Part shown: positions 21,611-33,690 of the stretch, in pieces
How positions within the stretch are numbered: the first letter of the stretch is position 1
How the letters are laid out: the number at the start of each line of letters is the position of its first letter
From: Ciona intestinalis
Taxonomy: Eukaryota; Chordata; Ascidiacea; Phlebobranchia; Cionidae
DNA: 64,000 bases
Direction of reading: 5' to 3'
NCBI RefSeq assembly: GCF_000224145.3
Contig: NW_004190414.2
Span: 1 to 64,000 of the forward strand
Notes under the pieces: model-generated
The model's database searches: none
Seen by the model: only the letters and a program-made list of their open reading frames with translations
What the model was told of the DNA's origin: nothing
Made by a program: the position numbers and the translations under genes

Positions 21611-24600
21611 TTAAAGTGTTTCAGACATCTCCACAAAGAGTTTCGTCTCCTCTTTATTCTCTTGTTTTGTTTTAGATTTTGCCCACGGTTGCAACTCGCT
21701 TGTTCCAAACCAAAGGTATACAAACAGACCGAATGCGGATATTGCCGCAGTTACATAAAACACAGTTTTCCAGTACGGGAGCGACTGTTTTTAAAAAATA
21801 TAAATAAATGACATTCATTTATGTTTCAAAAAATCGTTGACGTGTTACCACGTTTGTCATTTTTTTGTTTTTTTTTGCTTTTTTTCTGTATGGCTGACAA
21901 TTTAATGGCCCATTACTGACCACTGGGTTGCAGCGGTTGCGCTTTGCCAAAGGACACAAACACGCATAGTTGTAGCTTAGCCGAACCTTGAACCCTTAGC
22001 CTCTGCATTAGATGCAGACGATTTTACCAATATGTCACAGCGCCGTACAATCTGCTGTGGTCCATTAGTGACTATTGGGCCTGAGCAATTTCGTTAAGTG
22101 CCTTAGCCATGAACACACACATATATATACGTTCAAAACAATAGCTGCAACAAGTACAGTGAGTTAGCGCGCCCTGGCTCTGACCCATATATAATGGGTT
22201 CATGGCTCGTCGGTGCTACCATTGTGGGCGTTGTGTCCTTGGGCAAGACGGCGTGTGTTAAAAATGGGTTGTCCCAAATTATCAGCCCATCGTTGAAAAG
22301 TTCCCCAAAAAACGTCCACAAAGTAACTTATTTAGTAACTCGTAAGCTGGTACGAGATGTATGGAACGGTACACCCGTGTTTAACGACTGTCGTTTTCCC
22401 GCCCTCCGAGGATAAAGTAAGTTATATTCAAAGGCAGCAATGAGTACCCGTCTTATCCATTGTCTGGATAAATCGTATAGCGAAACTAAAATGATCTAAA
22501 AAGGCAGAATATCTATAAATTTGACTTACGCCATCTCCAAGCATTATTCCGACTATCTGTGTTGCAAATAACACCAGTAGACATGAGAACGTGTTAGAAA
22601 TGGCGTACATAATGCCCAAGTACGAAGGCGCCATGTCTGCAAGAGCCACACGGTACCCGGAATCTGCATGGTTGAAGAGATTGAATAAATGAATAAATAA
22701 ATAAATATGAATGAATGAATGAATAAATAGACATGAATGAATGAATGAATATAAAGTAATGAATAAATTTATGGGTGGTTTCTTTTGAAAGAAGCATAAC
22801 CATTTAGACTACTCACAAGAGACCACTGGGTTGGAGCAATTGCTGCGTATGTAACTTTGTGGGTGATTATTTTTTGGTGTTTTTATTTTTTATTATGTAT
22901 GGCTGACAGTTTAGAGTTTAGACAATCCATAAGAAACTACTGGGTTGGAGCACTTGGCGTTAATTGTCTTGCTCAATGACCCACACAACCACAATGAAAC
23001 CAGCGACGAGACTAAAACCGTAACTTCTGGGATAGAGACAGACAAGTTATAACCACTGTGCCACATTGTTTCACTTACATTTTATGCAGAACACTTAACG
23101 GCAACTGCTCCAACAAAGTATGTGTTAACTGAACTGTCAGCCGTATACATAAACAAAAATATAAATAACTCAAAACATAATCGCCGACAAAGTCACATAC
23201 GTGGTAACTCGTAAGCGATCATGAAGTGTATGAAACAGAACACCCGATTTATAGTGAATGTCGTTGCCCCGCCATGCGAGGATAAAGCAAGTTCCATTTA
23301 TTGAGCACGGTAGTGGTCATATAGATCGTTTTTCGTCGAACAGTTTTTTTCCGCACTTATTAAATTTCTTAATTTTAGCATTTGTTCTTTAATCTTTTGA
23401 ATAAAATCAAATCATAAAATATATTTAGAATTTTTGGACTCAATTTTCAGATTTAAAACCGCACAATTAACGTGTGTGCGCCGAAGCGTAGACAAGTGCC
23501 TTTTTCCTATAGCTATCTCCCGTATAAAGTCTGCGTCTCTCGTTTTTTTACGCTCTTTTAGGTAACGCTCTCAATAAATCATTATGCAGCCGCCACAATA
23601 TAAATAATATTAACTTCTAACATTACCTATAATACACATATTCATTACCAAACCTTTAATCCTTATACGTCTTAAGTTGCATGAGGGTTAAATAATACTA
23701 TGCTAATAGGTTTATACCGTGCTCACGCATTAGATCTTTGATCTCTTGTTTATTTATTTAGATGAACTTTCACTGTATATACTTACAGTTGCACCCCACA
23801 AACATATAAGACGTACATATCAACACAATGGCAAGAGTATGGTTACACCCGAATGAAGGTAAAATCAGAAAAGACAAAGCTGTACCTCCCAACCCAATGC
23901 TAGAAAACACCTACAACAAAAAAGAAAAATATAAAAATATATCATTATTTATAGTTTAGTGGTTAACTAGGGGCATATCATATTCTATATTTCCTGATCT
24001 TCTGTACAACATTATTAATGCTATTTAAGAGTCAACAATGATGCTCTTTAAGAAAGGGCCTACAGTCAAGTAGTTCTATATATATAAAGTATACGTGGGG
24101 GTAAGATGGGGCACCTTTGGCACATATAGTAGGATGGGGGAAGATAGGACTTCTTTTCATTCTATTTTCTCGTACATTTTAGTAGCAAACAAAAACATTC
24201 AACGAATTATAAAACCTTGTCCTCGCGACTTTTATAGACCATTGTTAATTGTTTAAAATCAGAATATTTATATATTTCGTGCTAAAGGTGTTCCATCTTC
24301 CTCCACCCCACTATAATATCCAAGTATCCTGATAGTATTTTAAACAATTAACAACCGTCTACGGGAGTCGTGAGAGTACAGTTTTATAGTTCTTTGAATG
24401 TTCTTTGTTTACTACCAAAAGGGACTGAAGATAATGAACCATCTATTAGGAATGTAACCAACTTTATCTTCGCATGGCCGGAAAATAACAGTCGTTATAG
24501 CACGAGTGTTCTGTTTCAAACACCTTTTGCCATCTTACGAGAGTGACCAAGTATGTTACTTTGTGGGTGATTATGTTTGTGGCGCACTAACCAAATGTGC

Positions 24601-27600
24601 TACCGCGCCTGACTTTACTATACCGTAGGGTTGGGGAAGATGGGACATCTTTTCATTCTATTTTCTCGTTCCATTTGGTAGTAAACAAGAACATTCGAAG
24701 AATTATAAAACCTTATCCTCACGACTTCCATAAACCGTTGTTTATTGTTTAAAACTTGGTCAGGATATTTAAATATTAGGTGCTAAAGGTGTTCCATCTT
24801 CCCCCACAATACTATATTTGTTAAATACCTTTCGAAGAAAAGTCTTGCGTATTTGTGTCTTCAATAAAATGAAGTCCGAGAGAAAACCGCTCATAACCAA
24901 ACTGAACACGTTGAGTCCATATGGTAGTGATGATAAGAATCCAACCTGATAAGTTAAACGTAGGACGTTAAAATATAGTGGGGTAAGATGGGATACCGTT
25001 AGCACTTTGGGGTTAGAATGGGATGTCGTTAGCACTCTGCTGGGGTAAGATGGGATACCGTTAGCACTGTTTGGGTATTATGGGATAGCGTTAGTACTGT
25101 GGGGGTAAGATGGGATACTGTTAGCACTCTGGGGTAAGAAGGGATACCGTTAGCACTGTTGGGATAGGTGGGATACCGTTAGAATTGTGGGGTAAGACGG
25201 GACATCGTTAGCGCTGTGGGGTAAGATGGGATACTGTTAACACTGTTGGGGTAATATGGGATACCGTTAGCACTGTGGGGTAAGATGGGATACTTTTGGT
25301 ACTGATGTGGGGTAAGATGGGATACTGTTGGTACTGTGGGGAAAGATGGGATACCGTTAGTACTGTTGGGAAGGTGGGATACCGTTAGCCTTTGGGGTAA
25401 GATAAAATTACTGTTGGTACTGTGGGGTAAGATGGGATACCGTTTGCACTGTGGGGTAACATGGGATACCGTTAGCACCCAAATTATATGTTTCCCAATC
25501 GTGTGTTTACCATTATATTCAAACACCAACGTTTTTTACAACCTGGAACTCCGGTTTAGTTAACTTTGTAAATATCTTTATTTAAAACTAAGTGGAACGA
25601 TAAAAGAGAATAAAATGTCCCATTTTACCCCCTACTATATAACTTCCAATTAAACAATACCGCAATGATCTTCTTACATTTTCAATGCTAAAGCCCAGAA
25701 CCTTGGCAATGTATTGAGGCACCCAATAGTGTGTAATTGCGGTCGTCCAAGTTTCAGCCAAATGCGGGGCAACAGTTGACCAGTACGGCTTGGACGTCAA
25801 TATCTTACGCCACGGTATAATCTTTAAAGTGATTTTCTGGAACGAAAGAACAAAGTATTCTAAAACAATCATTGTATAGTAGGGTAGGGGAAGACAGGAC
25901 ACCTTTAACACTTATTATCGAAATATCCGGATCGTGTTTTAAACAATTAACAACATTCAACGGGAGTCGTGGGGATACGGTTTTATAATTCTTTGAATCT
26001 TCTTTGTTTACTACTAAATGGGACGAGAAAATCGAATGAAATGTCCCATCTTCCCCCACCCTACTATACGCCCACAATAGTAGCATCCATTAACCGCCTC
26101 TAACCTAGAGGTAATGGGTTCAAGGCTCTTTGCTACCATTGTGAACGTATGTGTCTTTGAGTAGGACACTTAGCGGCAATTGCTCCAACCCAGTGGTTAC
26201 TAATGGGGTGTTCAAATTATTAGTCATACTAAAAAAAAAAGTAACAAATCTCAAAAAAATAATCACCTACAAAGTAAAATACTTGCTAACTAGTAAGCAG
26301 GCACGATAAGAGGTGCATAAAACAGAACATCCGTGTTATAACGTCTGTCGTTTTCCGGCCACGCGAGGATAAAGTAAGTTACATTCATTCATTCATTCAT
26401 TCATCTTCTGGGCTACCATCGTTTGTGTGTTTGAATAGAGAAGACAGTCATGAAAAATTGTTCAAACCCAATGAACACCAATGGGTTGTCCAAATTGTCA
26501 CCCATACATAAAAAACACCAATCATAAAAAATAAAAAAATATTAAAACAACGATTGTACTTGGTAAAATCTTAAGCCGACACAGGGTGTTTAAAACAAAA
26601 CATCCGTGTTATAACGATTTCGGTTTCTGCGGAAAGCTAGGATAAATAAGTTACAGTTTGTTTTTTTGTCTATACTATTTATAAGATATGGTAGTATACC
26701 CCGCTTTCTGCAGATGCTGCCTCCGAAAGACTTTTCGTTATGTAAATTGATTCCTGTTTTGAAATCCTGGGATGTTTAAGTGGGGAATCGTGAATTAACA
26801 AAACCCAAGCAATCGACCACAAGCAGCCAATACCCCCTATAAAAGAAAGTTGAATGACTGATGTAACTCCGGCGCCGTGGCTCAATGGTTTAGACGCCTG
26901 CATCGTAACCAAGGTGTCCCCGGTTCGATGCTCGGCGATGATACTAATACTGATCGGCGTATTCGTCCTGGAGCAAGACACTTAACTGACATTGCTCCAA
27001 CCCAGCGGTCACTAATGGGTTGTCCAAATTATAAGCCATATCAAAGCACAAAAATGTCCAGAAGTTCTTGCTGTCAATTCTACATTTGTAGGCGTGTGTT
27101 TTTGGACAATAAACTAAACGGCGATTAGCTTAACCCAGTGGTCTATTATGTTCTAAATTGTAAACCATATTACAAGAAAATGTCTTCAAAATAATCACCA
27201 CAAAGTTACATAAGCATGGTAACTTGTAAGCGGACGCAGCATGTAATATATAGTAGGGTGGGGGGAGATGGGCCATCTTTAGCACATAACATACAACGTT
27301 ATAATTGCGTTTTAAACAATTAACAACGGTCTATGGAAGTCGTGAGGATACGGTTTTATAATTCTTTGAATGTTCTTTGTTTACTATCAAATGGGAGAAG
27401 AAAATAAAATAAAGAGGTGTCCCATTTGCCCCGCTCTACTATATAAAATACACGTGTGTTGCAACGACTGTCATAGCGGCGACCTGGACTGGGCCAAAAA
27501 ATTGTACTCTAAGAAAATCACGTGTTCAAATCTATTTAATTTTTTTTAATTTAAAAATGCATATATTCACCTGCCGCATAAAACACGCACTCCCAACCGA

Positions 27601-30600
27601 ACGAGGCGACGATAAGGCCGGCCAGAGTGAACGCGACCATATTTCCGGATGTTACCCCGATAAAACTGATAGCAATATGACGAGTGTGCTCACACGGCGG
27701 AGACCAAATTCCAATTGCCTGCATTATCGTTGGCAGAGTGACTCCCTGCGTTTATTCATATTGAATTGTCTTTAATGGAAACAATTTAATATGGTATTGG
27801 ACAAATATAGTGTTCGTAATATTTTGATGTTTTAGTAGACCAAGTTTATGTATCACCTAACTCATATAGTTAATATAAAGTACGTATATTAGGCTGGGGT
27901 AAGATGGGGCATTAAGATGAGACGTTATCATTCTCTTTCATCATTCGGTTACTACACTCGTGCTCACAGTGTCACGGTCGGACGCACTTCCGCAGAATGT
28001 TTATCCTCGCCCAGGCAGCGAGTCACCAAATATATGCAACTTTGTGGGTAATTGTTTTCTCTGCATGTCTGTTAATTTAAACTACCCATTTGTGATCGCT
28101 GGGTTAGAGCAATGTCCTCAATAACTGTTTGAGGAAAAGTATCGATATGAACACTTACGTGCTCAACAATTATTCGACCAGGAGATCTATCCATATGACC
28201 ACTTATACGTGCTCAATAAAACTAATTAAAAATGAAACAATATCACTGAACGACAGTCATTAAAATCGCCACAGAAACTACTTAAAGAAAATGTTGCCTA
28301 CTATATAGTATAAGAGTGGGGGAAGACGAGACACATTTAGCAAATAATGTCCAAATGTCCGGATCGTGTTTCAAACAATTAACATCGGTTCATGGAAGTC
28401 GTGAGGATATGATTTTATGATAGTCGTGAAGATATGATTTTATAAAAGTCGTGAAGATATGAAGATATATAGAAAGAAATGTAAACAATATACTTAACAA
28501 TATTTTCTTACCTGAAACAGACCTATTAACAATCGTACAGCTACCAGAAAACCGAAGTTTAGGCGGGCTGTTAGTGGTATAAGAATAGTCAAGATTGAAG
28601 AAACGAACGAGACAACTCCAAGCGTGGCACGAATTCCGAATAACTTAGCAACCCAAGCACCAGGTATATTGGAAAAGGTGTAGCCATAGAAATAACATGA
28701 CAGCAACAACCCTTGTTTCGCCAATGTCCAATCGAATTCTCCTTGCTATAAAAACACACCTTTGATTATTTTCATATGAATGAAGCGACAGTCGTTATAA
28801 CAGGATATACATTTTGTGCTAGCTTACGAGTTACCATGTCTGTTACTTTGTGTGATTTTTGAATGTATGGTTGATAATTTTGACAACCTATTAGTGACAA
28901 CTGGGTTGGAGCAATTGCCGTTAAGTGTCTTGCACAAGGACACAGCATATGCCTACAATGTTAGCAACGACGGGCCTTACCGATGGCAAAGCGCGTATGT
29001 CGCTAGCACAGAATACGTGGGTTCAAGGCTATAGTCGCTGCTACCATTGTGGGCGCATGCGTCCTTGTGCAAACACTTAACCCTAACTTTAAACCCAGTG
29101 GTCACTAATGGGTTGTCAAAATTATCAGCCATAAATAAAGAAAATCCCCCAAAATCCCCACAAAGTAACATACATGGTAACTCGTTAGCTGGCCCGAGGT
29201 GTATGAAACAGAACCTGTGTTATAACGACTGTCGTTTTCGGCTACGCGAGGATAAAATAAGTTACATTCATTCATTTATTTCGTAAGGACAGCTTACCTG
29301 ATATTGCGTAAAATGTACATCGGTCGTCGAATTTGTTTGGTACCGAGGGCATACGTGAACAGTAGTTTGCAAACTCTCCGTTTCGCTTTGGTTCCCCACG
29401 TCTAGAGAAGAATTTTTGACCCCGACCATTGAAATAATAGCAATGTTCAAGGAATTCCGAAGTAAATAAAGATTAATTGTACCAACAGCCGCCATAAACG
29501 TAACAACATATCGAGCCTTGATGTAGAAGCCGGGCGTTGGGTCCTAAACCGCAATATAACGAAAAGTTGGGCAGGTAGTGTCGATACTTTTTTGTCGGAC
29601 AGTTGGTTTTGTTGTTGTTATTTGCGAGGCTTATTTTCAAACTTTAACTTTTAAATATAGAAGGGGGGGATAGGACACTTTTAGCATATAGTAGGGTGGG
29701 GCGAAATGAGACACCTTTAGCACATAATATCCAAATATCCTGATCGTGTTTTAAACAATTAACAACGGTGCATGGGAGTTGTGAACATACAGTTTCATAT
29801 TTTTTTGAATGTTTTTGCTTACTTCCAAATTGAAAGAGAAAATAGAATGAACAGGTGTCCCATTTTCCCCCACCCTACTATATAATAACCAAGTATCCTG
29901 ATCGTGTTTTAACAATTAACAATAGACTATGGGAGTCGTGAGAATACGTTTTTACAATTCTTTAAGAGTTTCAAAAATATTTCACAATTAATCCTAACCC
30001 ATACAGGACCACCGTTTACCTAAGGAAAAAAAACGCTCTTAGGCTACGCTGCTAATGACTTTAACTTTATTTAAGATAAATCAAGACTTTACATTATATA
30101 TTATAGGTTTACTTTTTACCTATTTTAAAGTCGTAATACCTGTAGACTTTAATTAAAGCATTTGGCTCTCTTGTTTGTTTATATTGGCACTCACGATTAC
30201 TGGTTAAACCGGTTTCCGATATGTGTCAGTTTTCGGCGCCGTGCAAATTAGTTAAAGCCGCTGTCTCTAACCCAAAGGCATATGGTAGCCGAGTGTTTTT
30301 AATGTTTCTAACAAAAAAAAGAAAACAAAAAATGAAAATGAAAACGAAATCACCATAGCTTGTTAAGGACACATATACCCTCTGCTATACCATTGTAAGC
30401 GTATTTGTCCTTGGACAAGACACTTAACGGCAATTGCTCCGACCCACTGGTCACTAATGGGTTGTCCAAATTATCAGCTATATATAAAAAAGAAAAACTC
30501 CAAAAACTAATTACCCACAAAGTAGCATACATGGTAACTCCTAAGCAGGCACGAGGTGCATGAAACAGTACACCCGTGTTATAACGACTGTCGTTTTCCG

Positions 30601-30865
30601 GCCACGCGAGGATGAAGCAAGTTACATTCATTCATTGAATTTATTCAATTGTTAAAGAAAAAGTCGCCCTTTGATTAAGAAAGGTGTCTTTGGTGACACT
30701 AACATGCGTAACACCACGGCGTGTATGAAACAACACTCGTATTATAAGGAACGTCGTTGCCCCGCCATGCAAGGATAATTAAGTTACATTTATTCTTCCA
30801 TTCATATTGAATTCAAAACTTGCACGACTCACCTCTTTCAATTGAACTTCTTTCTGCGTTGTCAT
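21611..30865 (-). CDS. SLC17-family organic anion transporter (sialin/VGLUT/NPT type), complete
   Basis: A multi-pass major-facilitator transporter of about 510 residues. The SLC17 family moves sialic acid, glutamate, nucleotides, urate or phosphate across vesicular, lysosomal or plasma membranes; the substrate here cannot be read. Exons in transcript order: 30833-30865, 29298-29543, 28512-28745, 27571-27745, 26700-26836, 25678-25836, 24829-24945, 23787-23910, 22530-22663, 21611-21784. All phases agree. Protein order: MTTQKEVQLKE; TM1 with ARYVVTFMAAVG..LLRNSLNIAIISMV; a glycosylatable luminal loop (several N-x-S/T, two in NSS and NST); FDWT..QGLLLSCYFYGYTFSNIPGA; EGVTxP-like GVTLPTIMQAIGIWSPPCE; the SPLKHPRISKQE loop; SKPYW..VGFLSSLPYG; LADMAPSYLGIMYAISNTF (family: IAPRYAGxLMGISNT); and ending WFGTSELQPWAKS with an acidic tail. 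The start is set by the only upstream ATG in frame. Length matches sialin (495). Family assignment is secure; the paralogue is not. Confidence 0.95.
22195..22422 (+). mobile_element. SINE copy, plus orientation, in an SLC17 intron
   Basis: Head remnant (atgggttcatggctcg), body (tgggcaagacggcgtg) and tail ending GAGGATAAAGTAAGTTA. Confidence 0.6.
22683..22765. repeat. AATG/AAAT microsatellite
   Basis: Runs of gaatgaatgaat and aaataaataaat beside the acceptor of exon 22530-22663. It resembles the simple tail of minus-oriented SINEs. Confidence 0.7.
22815..23055 (-). mobile_element. SINE copy, degenerate, minus orientation
   Basis: The tail (ctgcgtatgtaactttgtgg) is followed by the body complement and a head remnant ending at about 23055. 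Confidence 0.5.
23088..23300 (+). mobile_element. SINE copy, plus orientation, head lost
   Basis: Body from gaacacttaacggcaactg to the tail gaggataaagcaagtt. It forms a divergent pair with the copy at 22815-23055. Confidence 0.55.
24090..24420. mobile_element. MITE cluster
   Basis: A left-end fragment at 24090, a full copy at about 24124-24315, then a second core to 24420 truncated at ACCAAAAGGGAC. Confidence 0.55.
24630..24817. mobile_element. MITE ending 12 nt from an SLC17 exon
   Basis: The right end CCCCCACAATACTATA stops about 12 nt from the donor of exon 24829-24945 (on the minus strand, downstream of the donor). Confidence 0.65.
24973..25480. repeat. ~29-bp minisatellite built from MITE-end sequence
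   Basis: About 17 units of GGGGTAAGATGGGATACCGT followed by tagcactgt, with variable length and substitutions. The unit is the G-rich end of the ~200 bp MITE joined to its TTAGCAC motif. It fills the intron between two SLC17 exons. The long ORFs here are repeat artefacts. Confidence 0.85.
25875..26069. mobile_element. MITE, ~200 bp family, complete
   Basis: TATAGTAGGGTAGGGGAAGA to CATCTTCCCCCACCCTACTA, core intact. Lies in an SLC17 intron. Confidence 0.7.
26098..26655 (+). mobile_element. Two SINEs in tandem, plus orientation
   Basis: The first, 26098-26404, ends in (ATTC)n. The second, 26408-26655, is more degenerate and ends taggataaataagttacag. Confidence 0.6.
26871..27238 (+). mobile_element. 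SINE with the best-preserved tRNA-like head
   Basis: GGCGCCGTGGCTCAATGGTT supplies an A box, and GGTTCGATGC fits the B-box consensus GGTTCRANNC at about 26922-26931. The body and a tail follow, with an internal expansion. Confidence 0.7.
27249..27443. mobile_element. MITE, ~200 bp family, complete
   Basis: TATAGTAGGGTGGGGGGAGA to GCCCCGCTCTACTATATA, core intact. Confidence 0.7.
28765..29285. mobile_element. Head-to-head SINE pair
   Basis: A minus-oriented copy (28765-29015) meets a plus-oriented copy (29020-29285) at their tRNA-like heads, giving a large imperfect palindrome inside an SLC17 intron. The plus copy ends TTACATTCATTCATTTATTT 13 nt before exon 29298-29543. Confidence 0.65.
29688..29883. 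mobile_element. MITE, ~200 bp family, complete
   Basis: TATAGTAGGGTGGGGCGAAA to CCATTTTCCCCCACCCTACT. A second core fragment follows at 29885-29960. Confidence 0.7.
30366..30640 (+). mobile_element. SINE copy, plus orientation
   Basis: Body and tail close to consensus (ggacaagacacttaacggca to gaggatgaagcaagttac), ending in ATTC repeats. A minus-strand ORF across it is not a gene. Confidence 0.7.
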
Positions 30866-33690
30866 ACCGGTAGCTGTTCTGCAGCATAGTCAGTTACGTA
30901 TGCGCCATATGCCCACAGAAATAAAAAGAGTAGAACGCGGAACTGCCCAAAACCGTGATACATTTTTCTCTATTCACGTGACCGCCAACTCCATCCCCAT
31001 TTTTATGTCTCCAATGTAAAAGATAGGCGCATAGTTGTTTTAGAAGGTTTTAACTGTTTATTTCGAAAACTACACAGACTACTCAAGTTTATTAGGCCAG
31101 TATAGTTATTTGGTAGGTTAACGTTTACAGTTTAACACCTGTTTGGAAAGTTGGATTATTTATAGAATTTAATTAAAAACGTTCAAACAAACGGCTTGGT
31201 AAAAATATACATATATTTGGGAATAGTAAGTCAAAAAAAATGAAGAAAAACTACTTAAAACGCCCTGAATTACATTGACTACAATAGTAAACGGGACCGC
31301 CTGGCGAAAGAAAGAGAGTGTATCAGCTCTCTCCTTTACCAACATTGGAGATGCGCGTTCTCTTCATTTTGGGTCCATGCCATATGGCTTGCAATGTGAC
31401 GTAACTTAAGACGAGAGAATAGGCGTTCCGGTTGAAGTGAGGCGACGTTAGATTAATTATTCGGTTTATTAACCGGGCCTTAGTGAAATGCAGCACCGTT
31501 CTTTATTTGCCCGGACTTTATAACACTGCAAAGTTTTGCTTTCAGAGAAACAGTATTAACTCTAACCTTGTGTTTCAAATCTTCACTCGCAATATTTAAA
31601 CCAATATCGCATTCTTCGGTTCTTTTTGCGAACTCGTGGTAAGTGTAATAACATGATCTTATTTTCCATGAGAAGCCCTTTGCCACAACTTTGATAAACA
31701 AATTAGATTGTGTACGATAAAGTACGTGCTATCGGGTGTAATCAGTTCTGCAAATTTTATTAAATCAAATGATTTTCCCGGTGTCGCAGAAATATGGTTC
31801 CTCTAGAAAAACTGGTTCCCACAGGCTATACTTATAACTAAATTTATGAGGAATCTAGAACTCTGTTTCCGATTAAAAATAACAGTTGTTAGATGCGACA
31901 TACTTCGTAAGTTTAGGTTTAAGGATTTATCTTTTTAATAGAAATTTATGCTGTATTTTAACTTAAATTACAATATGACATAACCAGTGACCACTACCGT
32001 TAACACGTCATCAATAACGAAAAAAGGCGACAAAACCTACATTTTTACATTAAATAAAATAAACTGTTTAAAAACATAAATATATGATTCGTTCGGAAAC
32101 CGGTTTAAAGATTTCTGATAAAAATGTACAGTGCTGTCTACGCATGCGCAGTAGCCAATGGAAACCAGATATCCGCGACACCGGCACGAAAAAAGTCTAT
32201 TTTATCAGCAGAATAACAGTGCTTTGGTCTTTTCATGATAACGTAAAGAAAATTCCGATTTTAAACTGTACTAATCACTTGAAAAAACGTTTATTGGCTG
32301 TTTATAGGTAATTGCAATTATAAGGCGGTATAACTTTAGCTAGAATAAGGTGAAGGTGTTTGATATATATTAGTAAAATCACCTACAAGTTACATACGTG
32401 AAAACTCGTAAGCGTGTACATGTTTGAAATACAACAGAGCACCAGTGTTGAACGAATGTCGTTTCCTCGCCGCAATGATAAATTAACTACATTCATTCAT
32501 CCCCACAAAGTAACATACATGGTAACTCGTAAGTTGACACGGGGTGTATGAACACCAGTGTTAAACATATGTCGCTTCCTCTCCGCAATGATAAATTGGC
32601 TACATTCCTTCGTTCATCAGTAAGAGCTTTGACGCGCATTGCTGAGCAGTGAGAATACTATTGAATTATCACGCATTTATCAAACTATATATTACAACTA
32701 ATTAATCCAAGTTAATTAGCAAACGTGTTTAACGACTGTCGTGTCGTTTCGTATTCGCGCAATTATAAATTAGTTAGATTATCATTTGTTCCGCCGCTGT
32801 AGTACGGTTGGTTAGCGCGCCTGTCTCTAACTCAGAGGTAATGGTTTCAAGGCTGTTCGCTGCCACCATTGTGGGCGTATATGTCCTTGGGCACTTCACC
32901 TCACGACAGCTACTCCAACAAGTAAGTTACATTCATTCATTCTCATTAAATTTGGCTGTGAGCAGGTTCTCTGCTGGGTAAGGCTACGAATCGTGGTTTC
33001 TGTTTTACTAACTTGTTACCAAAAAATTGCTGATGATGGGATTTGGAAAAACGAACATTGGACTTTATAGGAACTTGTAACAATTACTGTTTGTTTTAGA
33101 GCTTGGACATTATGTTTGTTTAATCTCCTCTCCGTTTTCTTGCACGTTAACTGTATTAACGCCTACACGGCGTAAAATGCGTTGCTATGTGCTGACATGT
33201 TTGTGAAATAAACGTTACTTTTCTTAGCACTGCACAGATAAAATATTTGGCTATGCATTTTTAAGCTCTAACCCAGTGCTGGTCACTTTTGGGTTGTTTA
33301 ATTTGTCAACCATACAGAAAAAATAATCACTCATAAAAGTGCACAAGTGGTAATTCGAAAGCGGGCACGAGGTGTGTGAAACACACGTAGTATAACCACC
33401 GTAATTTCCCGACCACGTAAGTAAAAATAGATTTGTTCATTCATTCCTAAAATCAAAAAAATTGCTAAAATGAACTACGTGCACAATAATCTTTTTTTCT
33501 TTTTCGGTTCCAAATCTCTCACTTTCCAAAAAGAGAGAAATAAAGAAAAAATTCTAATTTTAGCAGACATGTGTATTGTGTAGTTTTGTATTGTGAGCGT
33601 GTTTTGTTTGTGATGATTGCGTTTTGCAAAATCGATTTACGCTTTTCTGTATTTTAGCTGTCGTGCAAATTACAGTCTGCTTATGTGATT
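30866..33690. other. Head-to-head intergenic region between the SLC17 gene and SMCHD1
   Basis: It must hold the promoters of both genes, but I see no convincing TATA box or CpG-rich block. Short ORFs at 31480-31701 (minus) and 32084-32311 (plus) have no recognisable motif. SINE tail fragments lie at 32370-32500 and 32505-32620, a SINE with head at 32795-32940 and a degenerate one at 33270-33430. Upstream of the SMCHD1 ATG, a pyrimidine-rich stretch ends in TATTTTAG at 33658. Confidence 0.6.
33644..33658 (+). promoter_or_regulatory. Candidate acceptor upstream of the SMCHD1 start
   Basis: cttttctgtattttag precedes the ATG by about 32 nt with no obvious partner donor. It could end a 5'-UTR intron. 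Tunicates also trans-splice a short leader onto many mRNAs, so it may be a spliced-leader acceptor. Which one applies cannot be decided from sequence. Confidence 0.35.

Noticed and set aside
24769..25563. Long ORFs on both strands over the 29-bp array
   Set aside because: The periodic translation follows the minisatellite; only 24829-24945 is coding, as an SLC17 exon.
26871..26940. A possible tRNA gene (A and B boxes present)
   Set aside because: The head cannot be folded by eye into a full cloverleaf with an acceptor stem, and it is joined to a SINE body seen in many copies.
31480..31701. Minus-strand 73-codon ORF upstream of SMCHD1
   Set aside because: Open and not obviously repetitive, but without motif, start context or poly(A) signal; kept only as a note.
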